DNA of 64,000 bases from Massilia eurypsychrophila. GTDB lineage: Bacteria > Pseudomonadota > Gammaproteobacteria > Burkholderiales > Burkholderiaceae_D. Below the pieces are notes generated by a model that saw only the letters and a program-made list of their open reading frames with translations, ran no database searches and was not told where the DNA came from. The position numbers were made by a program, and so were the translations under genes. Positions 20,693 through 30,108 of the stretch are shown here, one piece after another. The DNA lies in the NCBI RefSeq assembly GCF_002760655.1, contig NZ_PDOC01000008.1, positions 142,946 through 206,945 of the forward strand. Direction: 5' to 3'. The number at the start of each line of letters is the position of its first letter. Within the stretch, counting starts at the first letter, position 1.

Positions 20693-21002
20693 TGCAAGAG
20701 ACGGAAATTGATGCTAACAGGAATTTTCCTTATTCCCCAAAACGGTGCAAATGCACCAAGGTTTTTTTGCAACAGAAAAACTAATATTTCGTTGTAGAAA
20801 TTAAAACGATCGTTATGCGAAGTGTATCGGCACGGATCCCCAGTCGCCGTGTGCTGCGCTCGATAGGGATTGCTGTTCTGGTACTACGGAAAAAATTACC
20901 CGGCGAACTTAACAGTTGGGTATTGCTCTGGAAATTTAAGGTGCCTAGAATCAAAATATTCCAACCGGAAATTTCCATCCAGCCCAACTGCCCTCCACCG
21001 CC
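20693..21002. other. 310-base intergenic region
   Basis: This gap lies between the divergent chemoreceptor and hydrolase genes and is more AT-rich than its surroundings, with runs of A and T at 20720-20810. It must hold both promoters. I could not pick a convincing sigma-28 or sigma-70 pair. A short direct inverted stretch GGTGCAAATGCACC lies at 20743-20756. Confidence 0.4.
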
Positions 21003-22244
21003 ATGGCTCGAGCCCTCCCTTCCGTCCGCAACATCACCTTGGCGATCATCGTCGGCCTGGCATCGCTGCCTTCCTTATCAGTTGAGCAAGAGCTGCATCT
21101 CGACTACCGGCTCAACGAACACCTCGTCCTGATACCGGCCGGCAACGGCCGTTCGATGATGGAGACGACGGTCTTCCAGCCAAATGGTCCCGGACCGTAT
21201 CCGCTGCTGATCATCAACCATGGCAAGGAAGCCGGCCCTCCCAGCGCGCAGCAGCGCGACCGCTTCATCTTCATGGCCACCGCCTTCGTCAAGCGCGGCT
21301 ATGCGGTCATGGTGCCGATGCGCCAGGGCTTTGCCAATTCGACCGGGCGCTACAAGGATTACGGCTGCAACATGACGGCCAACGGCTATTCGCAGGCCAA
21401 CGACGTGCGCGCCGCGCTCAATTATGCGCGCCAGCAGGACTGGATCGACAGCGACCGCATCGTGGTGGCCGGGCAATCCTACGGCGGCATGGCAACGATG
21501 GCGCTCGGCACCGAAGAGCTGCCTGGGGTGCGCGGCCTGATCAACTTTGCCGGCGGCCTGCGCGACGACGCCAACAGCTGCGACTGGCGCGGACAACTGG
21601 TGAAAGCGTTCGGCAACTATGGCGCGGCCAACAAGGTCGTCAGCCTGTGGATGTATGGCTCCAACGATTCGCTGTTCGGCCCGGAACTGGTACGCCGCAT
21701 GCACGGCGCCTTCGTGCACGCCGGCGGCCAGGCCCGCCTGGTCGAGTTCGGTGCGTTCAAGCGCGATGCCCACGGCATGATCGCCAGCCGCGACGGTGAA
21801 AAAATCTGGTGGCACGAGACCGAGCAGTTTCTCAAGCAGATCGACATGCCGACGGTGGTGCGCTATAAGGTGGTGCCGCAGCCGACGTTGCCAAAAAGCG
21901 ACTTTGCCGAGATCGACGACGTCGACGCGGTACCCTACATGGGCGAGCGCGGCCGCGCCGCTTACCGCGAATACCTGTCCAAGATGAGTCCGCGCGCGTT
22001 CGCGCTGTCGCCAAGTGGCGCCTGGTGCTGGGCCGAGGAAGGCGAAGACCCGGACGCGCGCGCGCTGGCGACGTGCGAAAAGAAAGGCGGCCAGCCGTGC
22101 AAGCTGTACTCGGTCGACGAGAATGTCGTGTGGCACGCTGCTCCATCGCCGTTGCCGGACGGTACCGCGATCGCCGGCCGGGTGTCGCCACCGGCCGCCG
22201 GCGCGGTGGGCGGCACCACCTCCTCCACCTCCTCCACCAACTGA
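21003..22244 (+). CDS. secreted alpha/beta hydrolase (dienelactone-hydrolase-like)
   Basis: A 413-residue exported protein (hydrophobic N-terminus LAIIVGLASLPSLS). The alpha/beta-hydrolase fold shows strand LLIINHGKEAG, the nucleophile elbow VVAGQSYGGMATM, the Asp region MYGSNDSLFG and the His region RDAHGMIASRD. A Cys-containing C-terminal extension (CWAEEGEDPDARALATCEKK) and a Gly/Ser/Thr tail follow. It is 80 bases upstream of the lipase gene and likely in the same transcript. Substrate unknown. Confidence 0.75.
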   Translation: MARALPSVRNITLAIIVGLASLPSLSVEQELHLDYRLNEHLVLIPAGNGRSMMETTVFQPNGPGPYPLLIINHGKEAGPPSAQQRDRFIFMATAFVKRGYAVMVPMRQGFANSTGRYKDYGCNMTANGYSQANDVRAALNYARQQDWIDSDRIVVAGQSYGGMATMALGTEELPGVRGLINFAGGLRDDANSCDWRGQLVKAFGNYGAANKVVSLWMYGSNDSLFGPELVRRMHGAFVHAGGQARLVEFGAFKRDAHGMIASRDGEKIWWHETEQFLKQIDMPTVVRYKVVPQPTLPKSDFAEIDDVDAVPYMGERGRAAYREYLSKMSPRAFALSPSGAWCWAEEGEDPDARALATCEKKGGQPCKLYSVDENVVWHAAPSPLPDGTAIAGRVSPPAAGAVGGTTSSTSSTN

Positions 22245-22324
22245 ACCGACCACCGAACTGCACCAGCGCAAGCCGGACCTGTCGCGCCGGCCCGACAATG
22301 AACGTTTGATCATTGGAGGAGCGC

Positions 22325-23608
22325 ATGTTGCGACTTCGTTCACGCCTGGCAGGCTTGCTGCTGGCAATAGCCATCGCCGCGCTGGCCGGCGCCGCGCCGG
22401 TGCAGGCCGGCAACAACCATCCCGTGGTGCTGGTGCCCGGGTTCCTTGGCTTCGGCCCGGACCAGTTCAACGGCAGCGGCTTCCTGTACTGGGGCGGCTT
22501 CGGCGACATTGCCGAGCGCATGCGTGCCGGCGGCGCGCACCGGGTGCTGGCGGCGGCGGTCTCGCCGATCGCCGTCAACTGGGACCGGGCGGCCGAGCTG
22601 TACTACCAGATCAAGGGCGGCTGCGTCGATTACGGCAGCGAGCACACCACGCGCCACGCGCACGGCGACGGCGTAGCGAAGCCGGCCGGCAAATGCTGGG
22701 CGGCCGATCCGGCCAACAATCCGCACCGCTACCCGCTGGCGTTCCACCCGGCGTGGGACGCCGCGCATCCGATCCACCTGGTCGGCCACAGCCAGGGCGG
22801 CACCACCATCCGCGCGCTGATCGAGCTGCTCGAACACGGCTCGCCGAACGGCGATGAAGGCGGCGGCGAACTGTACCGAGGCGGCAAAGTTGGCTGGGTG
22901 ACCAGCGTGACCACCATTTCGGCGCCGCACAACGGCACCACGCTGCGCGACGCGGTGCAGGATTTCGCGTCGCTGCTGGCGGCGTGGGCGACGATGGTCG
23001 ACAACTTCGTGCTGCTGGCGGCCGGGCCGCCGAATCCGTGGGTGGCGACGCCGCCGGGCATCGCCAGGTCATCGATGAGCGGCGACTTCGACACCTCGCA
23101 GCTGGAAATGGCGCCGGACGGCGCACGCGCATTCAACAAATGGGCGCGCACGTCGCCGCATGTCTATTATTTTTCGATCGGCACGCGCGCCACCGAAGCG
23201 GGCAGCGCCTGCTGCAACGACACCGACCGCTTCGTCGCGCCCTTCCAGTGGCCCTCGTACCAGTACGCGCGCAGCGACATGATCTATTTTTGCAGGGCGA
23301 GCGCGGGCGAGCTGATCGCGCCGATGCGCCTCCAGCGCGGCATCGGCTCCTACACGCAATCGGCGCCGGAGCGGGTGCTGGTGGACCGCAGCTGGTTCGC
23401 CAACGACGGCGTCGTCAACACCAGCAGCATGAAGGGGCCGGCCGGCCATCCGCAGCGCAACTACACCGGCAGCGCGCAGCGCGGCACGTGGAATTACCTG
23501 CGCACTTATGAGGGTTACGACCACTTCGACATTCTCGGCTGGTCAGGCGGGCCGGCGCCGGTCTATTCGGTGTACGACCGGATCGGTGCCCTCATCTACG
23601 CTCTGTAG
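22325..23608 (+). CDS. secreted lipase, family I.5-like
   Basis: About 427 residues with a signal peptide ending PVQA. It follows the family I.5 (Geobacillus-type) lipase plan: VLVPGFLGFGPDQF, then YWGGFGDIAERM, NWDRAAELYYQIKGGCVDYG, the nucleophile motif LVGHSQGGTTIRALIELLEHG, VTTISAPHNGTTL and FANDGVVNTSSMKGP. The catalytic His is probably in GYDHFDILGW. The ATG at 22325 has a GGAGGA site. The gene converges with the dehydratase gene and the 3' ends overlap by 17 bases. A role in extracellular lipid breakdown is inferred. Confidence 0.85.
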   Translation: MLRLRSRLAGLLLAIAIAALAGAAPVQAGNNHPVVLVPGFLGFGPDQFNGSGFLYWGGFGDIAERMRAGGAHRVLAAAVSPIAVNWDRAAELYYQIKGGCVDYGSEHTTRHAHGDGVAKPAGKCWAADPANNPHRYPLAFHPAWDAAHPIHLVGHSQGGTTIRALIELLEHGSPNGDEGGGELYRGGKVGWVTSVTTISAPHNGTTLRDAVQDFASLLAAWATMVDNFVLLAAGPPNPWVATPPGIARSSMSGDFDTSQLEMAPDGARAFNKWARTSPHVYYFSIGTRATEAGSACCNDTDRFVAPFQWPSYQYARSDMIYFCRASAGELIAPMRLQRGIGSYTQSAPERVLVDRSWFANDGVVNTSSMKGPAGHPQRNYTGSAQRGTWNYLRTYEGYDHFDILGWSGGPAPVYSVYDRIGALIYAL

Positions 23609-24506
23609 CCCAGGCTTGCAGCTGGCCTACCGTGGCGGTGACGCCGCCGCACACGACTACCAGCACATTGCGGCAGGCGCCGAGCGCGGCGCGGTCGTAG
23701 GCGACGGCGAGCGACGCTCCGCACGCGGGCTCGACCACCACGCGGTGGTCGTCGATGAAGCGCATGCAGGCCGCCACCGCGGCGCTGTCGGGCACGACGA
23801 CGCTGTGCACCGGATGCTGCCGGGTCCACTCGAACGCCTGTTCGGCGACCTTGCGCGCGCCCAGCGACGTGGCCAGGCTGCTGATGCGCGGCAGCTCGAT
23901 GCGCTCGCCGGCGGCGACCGATTGCGCCAGCGAATCGGCGCCGACGGTTTCGACGGCGATCACCGGCACGCCGGCCATGCCGTTGCGGCGCAGGCCGGCC
24001 ACCACGCCGCACAGCAGGCCGCCGCCGCCGACCGACAGCAGCACCGCGTCAGGGGTCAAGCCGGCGCGGGCGACCTCGTCGATCATGCTGGCGTGGCCTT
24101 GCCACAGCAAGGGATCGTCGAACGGGTGGATAAAGGCGTCGGTCGACAGCAGCATCGACTGGGCCAGCGCGTTTGCTTCCTGGAACGATGCACCGTGCAC
24201 GATGACCTCGGCCTGCTCGCGGCGGATCAGTTCCATGGCGCGCGCGCTGGTCGTTTCCGGTACCACCACCACGACCGGGATCGACAGGCGCCGGCCGGCG
24301 TAGGCGGCGGCAATGCCGGCGTTGCCGCCGGAAGACGAGACGAAGCGGCGGGCGCCGCGGCGGGCGTATTCCTCGCAGGCGAAGCCGATGCCGCGGATCT
24401 TGAAGGAGCCAGGCGGCTGCAAGGCGTCCATCTTGAGCCAGACCGACTGGGCAGGGGTGGACATGGCGGCGGATTCAAGCAGCGGGGTTTCGATGTGCAG
24501 GGGCAT
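23592..24506 (-). CDS. serine/threonine dehydratase-like PLP enzyme
   Basis: A 304-residue fold-type II PLP enzyme. The cofactor lysine is in LQPPGSFKIRGIGF, the substrate loop is SSSGGNAGIAAAYAG and the phosphate-binding loop is SVGGGGLLCGVV. The short length and PPGSFKIRG motif resemble the serine dehydratase (SDS) group, which converts L-serine or L-threonine to the keto acid and ammonia. It lies 15 bases after an uncharacterised small gene and is probably cotranscribed with it. Confidence 0.8.
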   Translation of the reverse strand: MPLHIETPLLESAAMSTPAQSVWLKMDALQPPGSFKIRGIGFACEEYARRGARRFVSSSGGNAGIAAAYAGRRLSIPVVVVVPETTSARAMELIRREQAEVIVHGASFQEANALAQSMLLSTDAFIHPFDDPLLWQGHASMIDEVARAGLTPDAVLLSVGGGGLLCGVVAGLRRNGMAGVPVIAVETVGADSLAQSVAAGERIELPRISSLATSLGARKVAEQAFEWTRQHPVHSVVVPDSAAVAACMRFIDDHRVVVEPACGASLAVAYDRAALGACRNVLVVVCGGVTATVGQLQAWATERR

Positions 24507-24521
24507 GGTGTTCGGTGATTG

Positions 24522-24953
24522 TTATTGGTTGGTGTTGTTTCCGCCCTGCCCCATGCCGAACAGATCGTAGGAGTCGAGGATGGCGAAGGCGATCTCGGGA
24601 TGCTGGTCGAGGCAGCGCCGCACCGCCGCCGGAATCGACTGGCGCGTCTTGCGGCACAGGCCCGGCAACTCGGCAAGCTCGATGTTGAAGCCGCGCACAG
24701 TGCGCACTTCGTTGGCGCTGGGCGTGATGCTGATCGCGATGCCGAGCAGCTGCCGCATTTTCTGCTCCATCTTCAGCAGGTCGTCGTAGCTGGCGATGGC
24801 TTCGATGCGGGCCAGCAATTTCTTTTCTTCGTCGCGCGTCAGCTTCAGGATCCGCAGGTCGGCGCCCGGCTCGGCCAGCAGGCGCTCGCGGTCGCAGACG
24901 CACGCCCCAGGCGGGCATTCGGTGCGAATCGGAAAGTCGACTGGTTGCAACAT
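24522..24953 (-). CDS. conserved-looking hypothetical protein with N-terminal cysteines
   Basis: A 143-residue protein. The start holds CPPGACVCDRERLL, a compact Cys cluster that could bind metal. A helical middle (LTRDEEKKLLARIEAIASYDDLLKMEQKMRQLLG) follows, then a beta/alpha part with CRKTRQSIPAAVRRCLDQHPE. No family is recognised. It is the first gene of a two-gene unit with the dehydratase. Confidence 0.6.
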   Translation of the reverse strand: MLQPVDFPIRTECPPGACVCDRERLLAEPGADLRILKLTRDEEKKLLARIEAIASYDDLLKMEQKMRQLLGIAISITPSANEVRTVRGFNIELAELPGLCRKTRQSIPAAVRRCLDQHPEIAFAILDSYDLFGMGQGGNNTNQ

Positions 24954-25106
24954 CGTGGCGAGCCATTCGTGGACGGGGAAAAAATTCTACCACCGATGCC
25001 GGCAAATGCGTCCGCTTTGCGTCCGGCGGCTCGCCGCGCCTCGATTCGGGAGTACAGTCAAATGTGGCTTCGCGCCCGCAAACTCCGCTGAAAACACCAA
25101 CTCGAC

Positions 25107-26456
25107 ATGAGCGCGCAACTTCGCAACGAACTGCTGTTCGGCACGCGCGCTCTGTTGCGCGACAACCCTTTGAGCCAATGGCGGCTGCGCGCCCTGCAGC
25201 GCAACGAGTCGCTCGACCGCGCGCAACTGGAACAGTTGCAGGCGGCGCTGCTGCACCGGACGATGCAGACCGCCATCGCGCGGCTGCCGATGTACAAGCA
25301 CCTCCCGCGCGATTTTCCGGTGGCCGCGGCGCCAGAGGTGCTGCGCACGATGTTTCCGATCATCGCCAAGGACATGCTGTTTGTCCAGCGCGGCGCGCTG
25401 TATCCGAACCGCGGCCAGCGGCAGCCGTGGCAGGCGCCGGGCAAGAGCAGCGGCACCACCGGGGCGCCGGTGACGCTGTTTCGCAGCCTGGCGTCGCTGC
25501 TGATGGAGCAGGCCTTCGTCAAGCGTCACTGGGCCTGGGCCGGCTACCACGACGGCATGGTGCGCGCCACCCTGCGCGGCGAACTGGTCGCCGGGTTCGG
25601 CCAGGCCGGGCCGCCGTTCTGGTTCTGGAACCGCTACAATTGCCAGCTGCTGGTGTCGTCGCGCCACCTGGTCGACGCCCATGCCGATGCCATCATCGAC
25701 CGCCTGGAGCAGCTGGCGCCGGCGATGCTGCAAGCGTACCCATCGACCGCATTCACGCTGGCCGGCCTGCTGCAACGGCGCCAGAGGCGCCTAGGCATTC
25801 CGTTCGTCTTCACGTCGTCGGAGCCGCTGTACCCGCACCAGCGCGCGCTGGTCGAGCAGTGGTTTGGCGGCAAGGTGATGGACATGTACGGCATGGCCGA
25901 ACGGGTGGCCTTCGCCGGCGAGTGCGAACACGGCCAGTTGCACATCAATCCGGATTATTCGTACGTAGAAATTGTCGACGAGGACGGCTGTCCGACCGAC
26001 GACTACGGCAGCGTGGTCGGCACCACGTTCCACAACCACGCGATGCCGCTGGTGCGCTACCGGCTCAGCGACCACACCCGCTGGCGGCGCGGACTATGCG
26101 CGTGCGGCCGGGCGTGGCCGATGATCGAAGTTGTCAGCGGCAAGTTCGAGGACTGCATTACCGGCGGCAACGGCGAACCGGTCAGCTCATCGGTGCTGAC
26201 CTTCGCCTTCAAGAACATGAACGGCATCTGCAAGTCGCAAGTCGCGCAGGTCGGCCCCGCGCGCTGGGAAGTGCGGGTGGTGCCGTTGCAGGGATTTACC
26301 GCGACCGACCAGCAGAAACTGGTCGACAACATCCACCAGCTGGTCGATCCGCACGTGGCTGTCACGGTCGTGCTGCGTGACGACATCCCCAGCACCGCCG
26401 CCGGCAAATTTCGCTGGGTGGTCAACGAATTCGATCCACCCCGCAATGCCGCCTGA
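25107..26456 (+). CDS. CapK/phenylacetate-CoA-ligase-like adenylating enzyme
   Basis: A 449-residue AMP-forming ligase homologue. The phosphate loop is GKSSGTTGAPVTLF, the adenine motif is DMYGMAERVAFAGEC and an acidic YRLSDHTR motif follows. The C-terminal lysine region is STAAGKFRWVVNE. The short form and N-terminal LSQWRLRALQRNESL fit the CapK group found in capsule and exopolysaccharide clusters. The acyl substrate is unknown. The glycosyltransferase and GNAT genes downstream on the same strand agree with a surface-polymer role. Confidence 0.75.
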   Translation: MSAQLRNELLFGTRALLRDNPLSQWRLRALQRNESLDRAQLEQLQAALLHRTMQTAIARLPMYKHLPRDFPVAAAPEVLRTMFPIIAKDMLFVQRGALYPNRGQRQPWQAPGKSSGTTGAPVTLFRSLASLLMEQAFVKRHWAWAGYHDGMVRATLRGELVAGFGQAGPPFWFWNRYNCQLLVSSRHLVDAHADAIIDRLEQLAPAMLQAYPSTAFTLAGLLQRRQRRLGIPFVFTSSEPLYPHQRALVEQWFGGKVMDMYGMAERVAFAGECEHGQLHINPDYSYVEIVDEDGCPTDDYGSVVGTTFHNHAMPLVRYRLSDHTRWRRGLCACGRAWPMIEVVSGKFEDCITGGNGEPVSSSVLTFAFKNMNGICKSQVAQVGPARWEVRVVPLQGFTATDQQKLVDNIHQLVDPHVAVTVVLRDDIPSTAAGKFRWVVNEFDPPRNAA

Positions 26457-26458
26457 CC

Positions 26459-26995
26459 TTATTTGCCCGGCAGCTGCACCCGCACTTCGCCGCCCGGATA
26501 GGCTGCGCTGTGGACGTTGATGTAGAGCTTGCCCTGCAGATAGCTGGCGTATTGGCCGGCGGTCAGCCTGGCGCCAGGGGCCGGCGCGAAGGTGTTCTCG
26601 CCGGTCCTGGCAAACGGCAGGATCACCGCACCGTTGTTGCCCGGCGCCGCTTCGTGGATGTGCGCCATGGTCGGCGTCATGCCCATCACCTGCACGGTGC
26701 CGGTGACCACCATGTCGGGGCCGACCGCGATCGTGCTCTTGCCGGTAGCGCTCGACGGGTTCGGCGGCACTTCCTGGGCGGCGCTCAGGGTCAGCGCGGC
26801 AGCGGCAGTGACGGCGGCAGGTGAGGCGGCAGATGCGGCGGCAGATGCGGCGGCAGGCGGCGGGGTCGGATTGATGGCAGTCGGCGTCGCTTTCGCCGGC
26901 GCCGTTTCGCTCTGCGAGGCGCATCCGGACAGCAGCAACAGTGCGGCCGCGCTGGCCGCACATATTAAGCGGACGTCTTTTGTTGAAGTCTTCAT
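26459..26995 (-). CDS. CHRD domain lipoprotein
   Basis: A 178-residue protein with a lipobox (LLLLSGCAS, Cys at about residue 24) and an Ala/Pro-rich linker. The CHRD-type domain follows: AQEVPPNPSSATGKSTIAV, HIHEAAPGNNGAVILPF and LYINVHSAAYPGGEVRVQL. CHRD domains occur in many bacterial envelope proteins of unknown role. The stop lies two bases from the end of the convergent ligase gene. Confidence 0.8.
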   Translation of the reverse strand: MKTSTKDVRLICAASAAALLLLSGCASQSETAPAKATPTAINPTPPPAAASAAASAASPAAVTAAAALTLSAAQEVPPNPSSATGKSTIAVGPDMVVTGTVQVMGMTPTMAHIHEAAPGNNGAVILPFARTGENTFAPAPGARLTAGQYASYLQGKLYINVHSAAYPGGEVRVQLPGK

Positions 26996-27178
26996 TCGTC
27001 GTTCTCCTGTGGTCATGGCGACAGCTCGGATGCGCACATGCGCGCATCGCACCAACTGCTCGATAGCAATGTTACAGGAGCACGCCATTGGCGGGCGCGC
27101 CGTTACCGGGTCAGGCTGAGCGCCGGTTCGCGGCGATCGTTGTTAAGATTAACTATCCAACAACGACGGCCGACTTCA

Positions 27179-28640
27179 ATGCACATCCGCTGGACCTATC
27201 TGCGGCCGCACTGGCGGCTCGCCGCGCTGGCGCTGCTGCTGGCCGGCATCAGCCAAGTGCTGGCGCTGGTCGACCCGATCATTTTCGGCATCATCATCGA
27301 CGAGTTCGCGCTGGGGCGCGCCGGCAAGAGCGAAGAGCAGCTGGTGTCGGGCGTGCTGCGCCTGCTGGCGCTGGCGGTGCTGGTGGCCGTGCTGTCGCGG
27401 TTGGCGAAGGCGATGCAGGAATACATCACGCGGCTGGTGGTGCAGAAACTGGGCACCAGCATCTTAATTCGGGCTTCATCACCGAGTCGCTGCGCAACAT
27501 CGAGCTGATCAAAAGCCTCGGCCTGACGTTTGCCGAGATCCGCCGGCTGCGCGCGCAGACCGACCACATCTTTTCGCTGGAGATGCAAAGGTCAAGCGCA
27601 TCCGCGTGCTGTCGTTCCTGCAGGGCACCACGCTGAGCTTGCTGCGGCTGGCGATCCTGTTCGCCCTGCTGTGGCTCATTTTCCGCAACGTGCTGAGCAC
27701 GGGTGAACTGATCGCGATGCAGTTCATCTCGGTGGCGATTTTTGCGCCGCTGCAGGAGATCGGCAACATCATCCTGGCGTGGCGCGAAGCCGAGGCGTCG
27801 TTGCTCAATTTTGCGGCGCTGATGGAAAAGCCGATCGAGCGGCGCCCGGACGATCCGGTCGACATCGGCGCCGTCACGCACGTGCGCTTTGCCGGCGTGC
27901 GCTTTCGCCACAAGAATGCCAGCGACGACGCCTTGCAGGACGTGTCGTTTGCCGCCGGGCTGGGCGAGACGATCGCCTTTGTCGGGCCGTCCGGCTCGGG
28001 CAAGTCGACGCTGGTCAGGCTGCTGGTCGGCCTGTACTCGCCGGCCGGCGGCGCAGTGCTGTACAACGACATTTCGACGCGCGAACTGCGCTTTAACCTG
28101 GCGCGGCGGCAGATCGGCCTGGTGACGCAGGAGACGCACCTGTTTGCCGGCACGCTGCGCGAGAACATCCGTTTCGCCAAGCCGGATGCTACCGACGCCG
28201 AGATCACCGCCGCCATGGAGCAGGCATCGTGCGCGTACCTGCTGGCCAAGTCCGGCGACGGGCTCGACACGCTGATCGGCGAGATGGGCATGAAGCTGTC
28301 GGGCGGCGAGCGGCAGCGCCTGTCGATCGCGCGCGCGTTGATCCGCAAGCCGCCGCTGCTCATTTTCGACGAGGCCACCTCCGCGCTCGATTCGCTGACC
28401 GAGGAGCAGATCACCAACACCGTGCGCACGCTGTCGGCGCACGGCCAGCGCATCACGATTCTGATCGCGCACCGGCTGTCGACGGTGATGCATGCCGACA
28501 CCATCTCCGTGCTCGAGAAAGGACGCATCGTCGAAAGCGGCCGGCACGACGCGCCGCTCGAGCAGAAAGGCCTGTACTACGCGATGTGGCGCCAGCAGAT
28601 CGGCGAACGGCCACCGGCCGCCGTGGCGGCGTTCGCCTAG
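27179..28640 (+). pseudogene. ABC transporter (fused membrane/ATPase type), frameshifted and internally deleted
   Basis: Three reading frames together encode one exporter-type ABC subunit. Frame 1 gives the start and first helices (MHIRWTYLRPHWRLAALAL to VQKLGTSI, about 27179-27465). Frame 2 gives SGFITESLRNIELIKSLGL (about 27470-27585). Frame 3 gives the rest, with Walker A (GPSGSGKSTLVRLL), signature (LSGGERQRLSIARAL) and Walker B (LLIFDEATSALD). Between frames 1 and 2 roughly 100 membrane-domain residues are missing. At about 27590 a run of three As where four would keep frame gives the second shift. The ATPase half could still be translated alone from about 27606. Confidence 0.8.
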
Positions 28641-28828
28641 GCGCAGCACCACGAAGCATGCTCGGCATGGGTCGCCGCTGCGCGAGGATGGCGTTGTTGC
28701 GTTGCGGAGACCGACCGTTTCGGCGGCCGGCAGTGCGCGCGCCACGCTAGAGCGACGTCAATCGGCAGCGCCTGGCCACCCCTATGATCGTGTCCAAGCC
28801 CCCGCCGTGCAACCGGGCCGGAGGAACG

Positions 28829-30022
28829 ATGATGGCATTGCTGCTGGTCGCGTTGCAGGCCGTGTTCGTGGTGCTGGTGCTGGTGCTGACGCTGGCGGCG
28901 TGCGCGCTGGCATTGCAGCTGATCGCCGCGCCGCGCACGCCTGCGCGCCACGCGCTGCCGGCGTGCGAGCGGCCGTCGGTCGCCGTGCTGGTGCCGGCGC
29001 ACGACGAAGCGGCGCGCATCGGCGCCACGCTGGCATCGGTGCGCGCGCAGCTGCACGGCGGCGACCGCCTGCTGGTGGTGGCCGACAACTGCCGCGACGA
29101 CACCGCGCTGGCTGCCTGTCTCGCCGGCGCCGAGGTGCTGGTGCACAGCGACGCCAGCCGGCCCGGTAAAGGTTACGCGCTGGCCGCCGGCGTGCACCAC
29201 CTGGCGCAAGCGCCGCCGCAAGTGGTGCTGGCGATCGATGCCGGCTGCCTGCTCGAAGCGGACGCGATCGACTGGCTGGCCAACACCTGCGCGGCGACGC
29301 GCCGTCCGGTGCAGGCAGCATGCCTGCCGCGTCCGCGCGACGGCGACGGCGCCGCCCACCAGCTGGCGCACTGGGCGTCGCTCACCGAGCACTGGCTGCG
29401 TCCGCTCGGCTGGCGCCGGCTCGGCATGGGCTGCACGCTGGCCGGCAGCGGCGTGGCGCTGCCGTGGCCGCTGGCGAGCACGTGGCCACTGGCCAATCCG
29501 CACTGCGCGCTCGACCTCGCGCTCGGCCTCGACTTCGCGCTGGCCGGCGCGGCGCCGCTGTTTTGCGCCGACGCCGTCGTCACCACCGCCTGGCCCGACG
29601 ACGACGCCGTGCTGCGCCACACCCGCCGCGAGCTGGCCCAGCTGGCGCTGATCGTCCACTACGGACCGCGCCTGCTGCAGCGCGCGCTGCTGCGGCGCGA
29701 CGTGTCGCTGCTGACGCTGGCCGCCGACCTGTGCGTGCCGTCAGTGTGCCTGCTGCTGATGCTGGCGCTGCTCGCGCTGGGCGCCGGCCCGCTGGCCTGG
29801 GTGTCCAGCGGCGCGGCGCTGCCGTGGGCGCTGGCCGCTATGCCGGCGCTGCCGCTGGCCGCGGCTTTGTTGTCCGCGTGGCGCAAAGCCGGCGTGACGA
29901 TCTTGCCGGCGCAGCGGCTCGGCCACGCGGTGCCGTACGTGCTGAACAAGATTGCGCTGTATGTCCGCGCGCTGCTGGGCGCACGGCCGGCGCCGGCCGC
30001 ACGCGCGCGCGACGCGCCGTGA
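28829..30022 (+). CDS. glycosyltransferase family 2 protein
   Basis: About 397 residues. An N-terminal membrane helix (LLLVALQAVFVVLVLVLTLAA) is followed by a GT-A domain with SVAVLVPAHDEAARIG, LLVVADNCRDDTALAA and the metal site VVLAIDAGCLLEADA. Two or three C-terminal helices (about residues 300-350) anchor it in the inner membrane. The ATG at 28829 is used because it follows a GGAGGA site. Acceptor and donor unknown; exopolysaccharide synthesis is the likely setting. Confidence 0.8.
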   Translation: MMALLLVALQAVFVVLVLVLTLAACALALQLIAAPRTPARHALPACERPSVAVLVPAHDEAARIGATLASVRAQLHGGDRLLVVADNCRDDTALAACLAGAEVLVHSDASRPGKGYALAAGVHHLAQAPPQVVLAIDAGCLLEADAIDWLANTCAATRRPVQAACLPRPRDGDGAAHQLAHWASLTEHWLRPLGWRRLGMGCTLAGSGVALPWPLASTWPLANPHCALDLALGLDFALAGAAPLFCADAVVTTAWPDDDAVLRHTRRELAQLALIVHYGPRLLQRALLRRDVSLLTLAADLCVPSVCLLLMLALLALGAGPLAWVSSGAALPWALAAMPALPLAAALLSAWRKAGVTILPAQRLGHAVPYVLNKIALYVRALLGARPAPAARARDAP

Positions 30023-30108
30023 CGTCCTCGATCGCTTTGCGGACGCACAGCGCCGCGCGCCGCGCCACGCCTAAAATGGATGTCCAAGCACAGCGGGGAA
30101 GCGCCATC

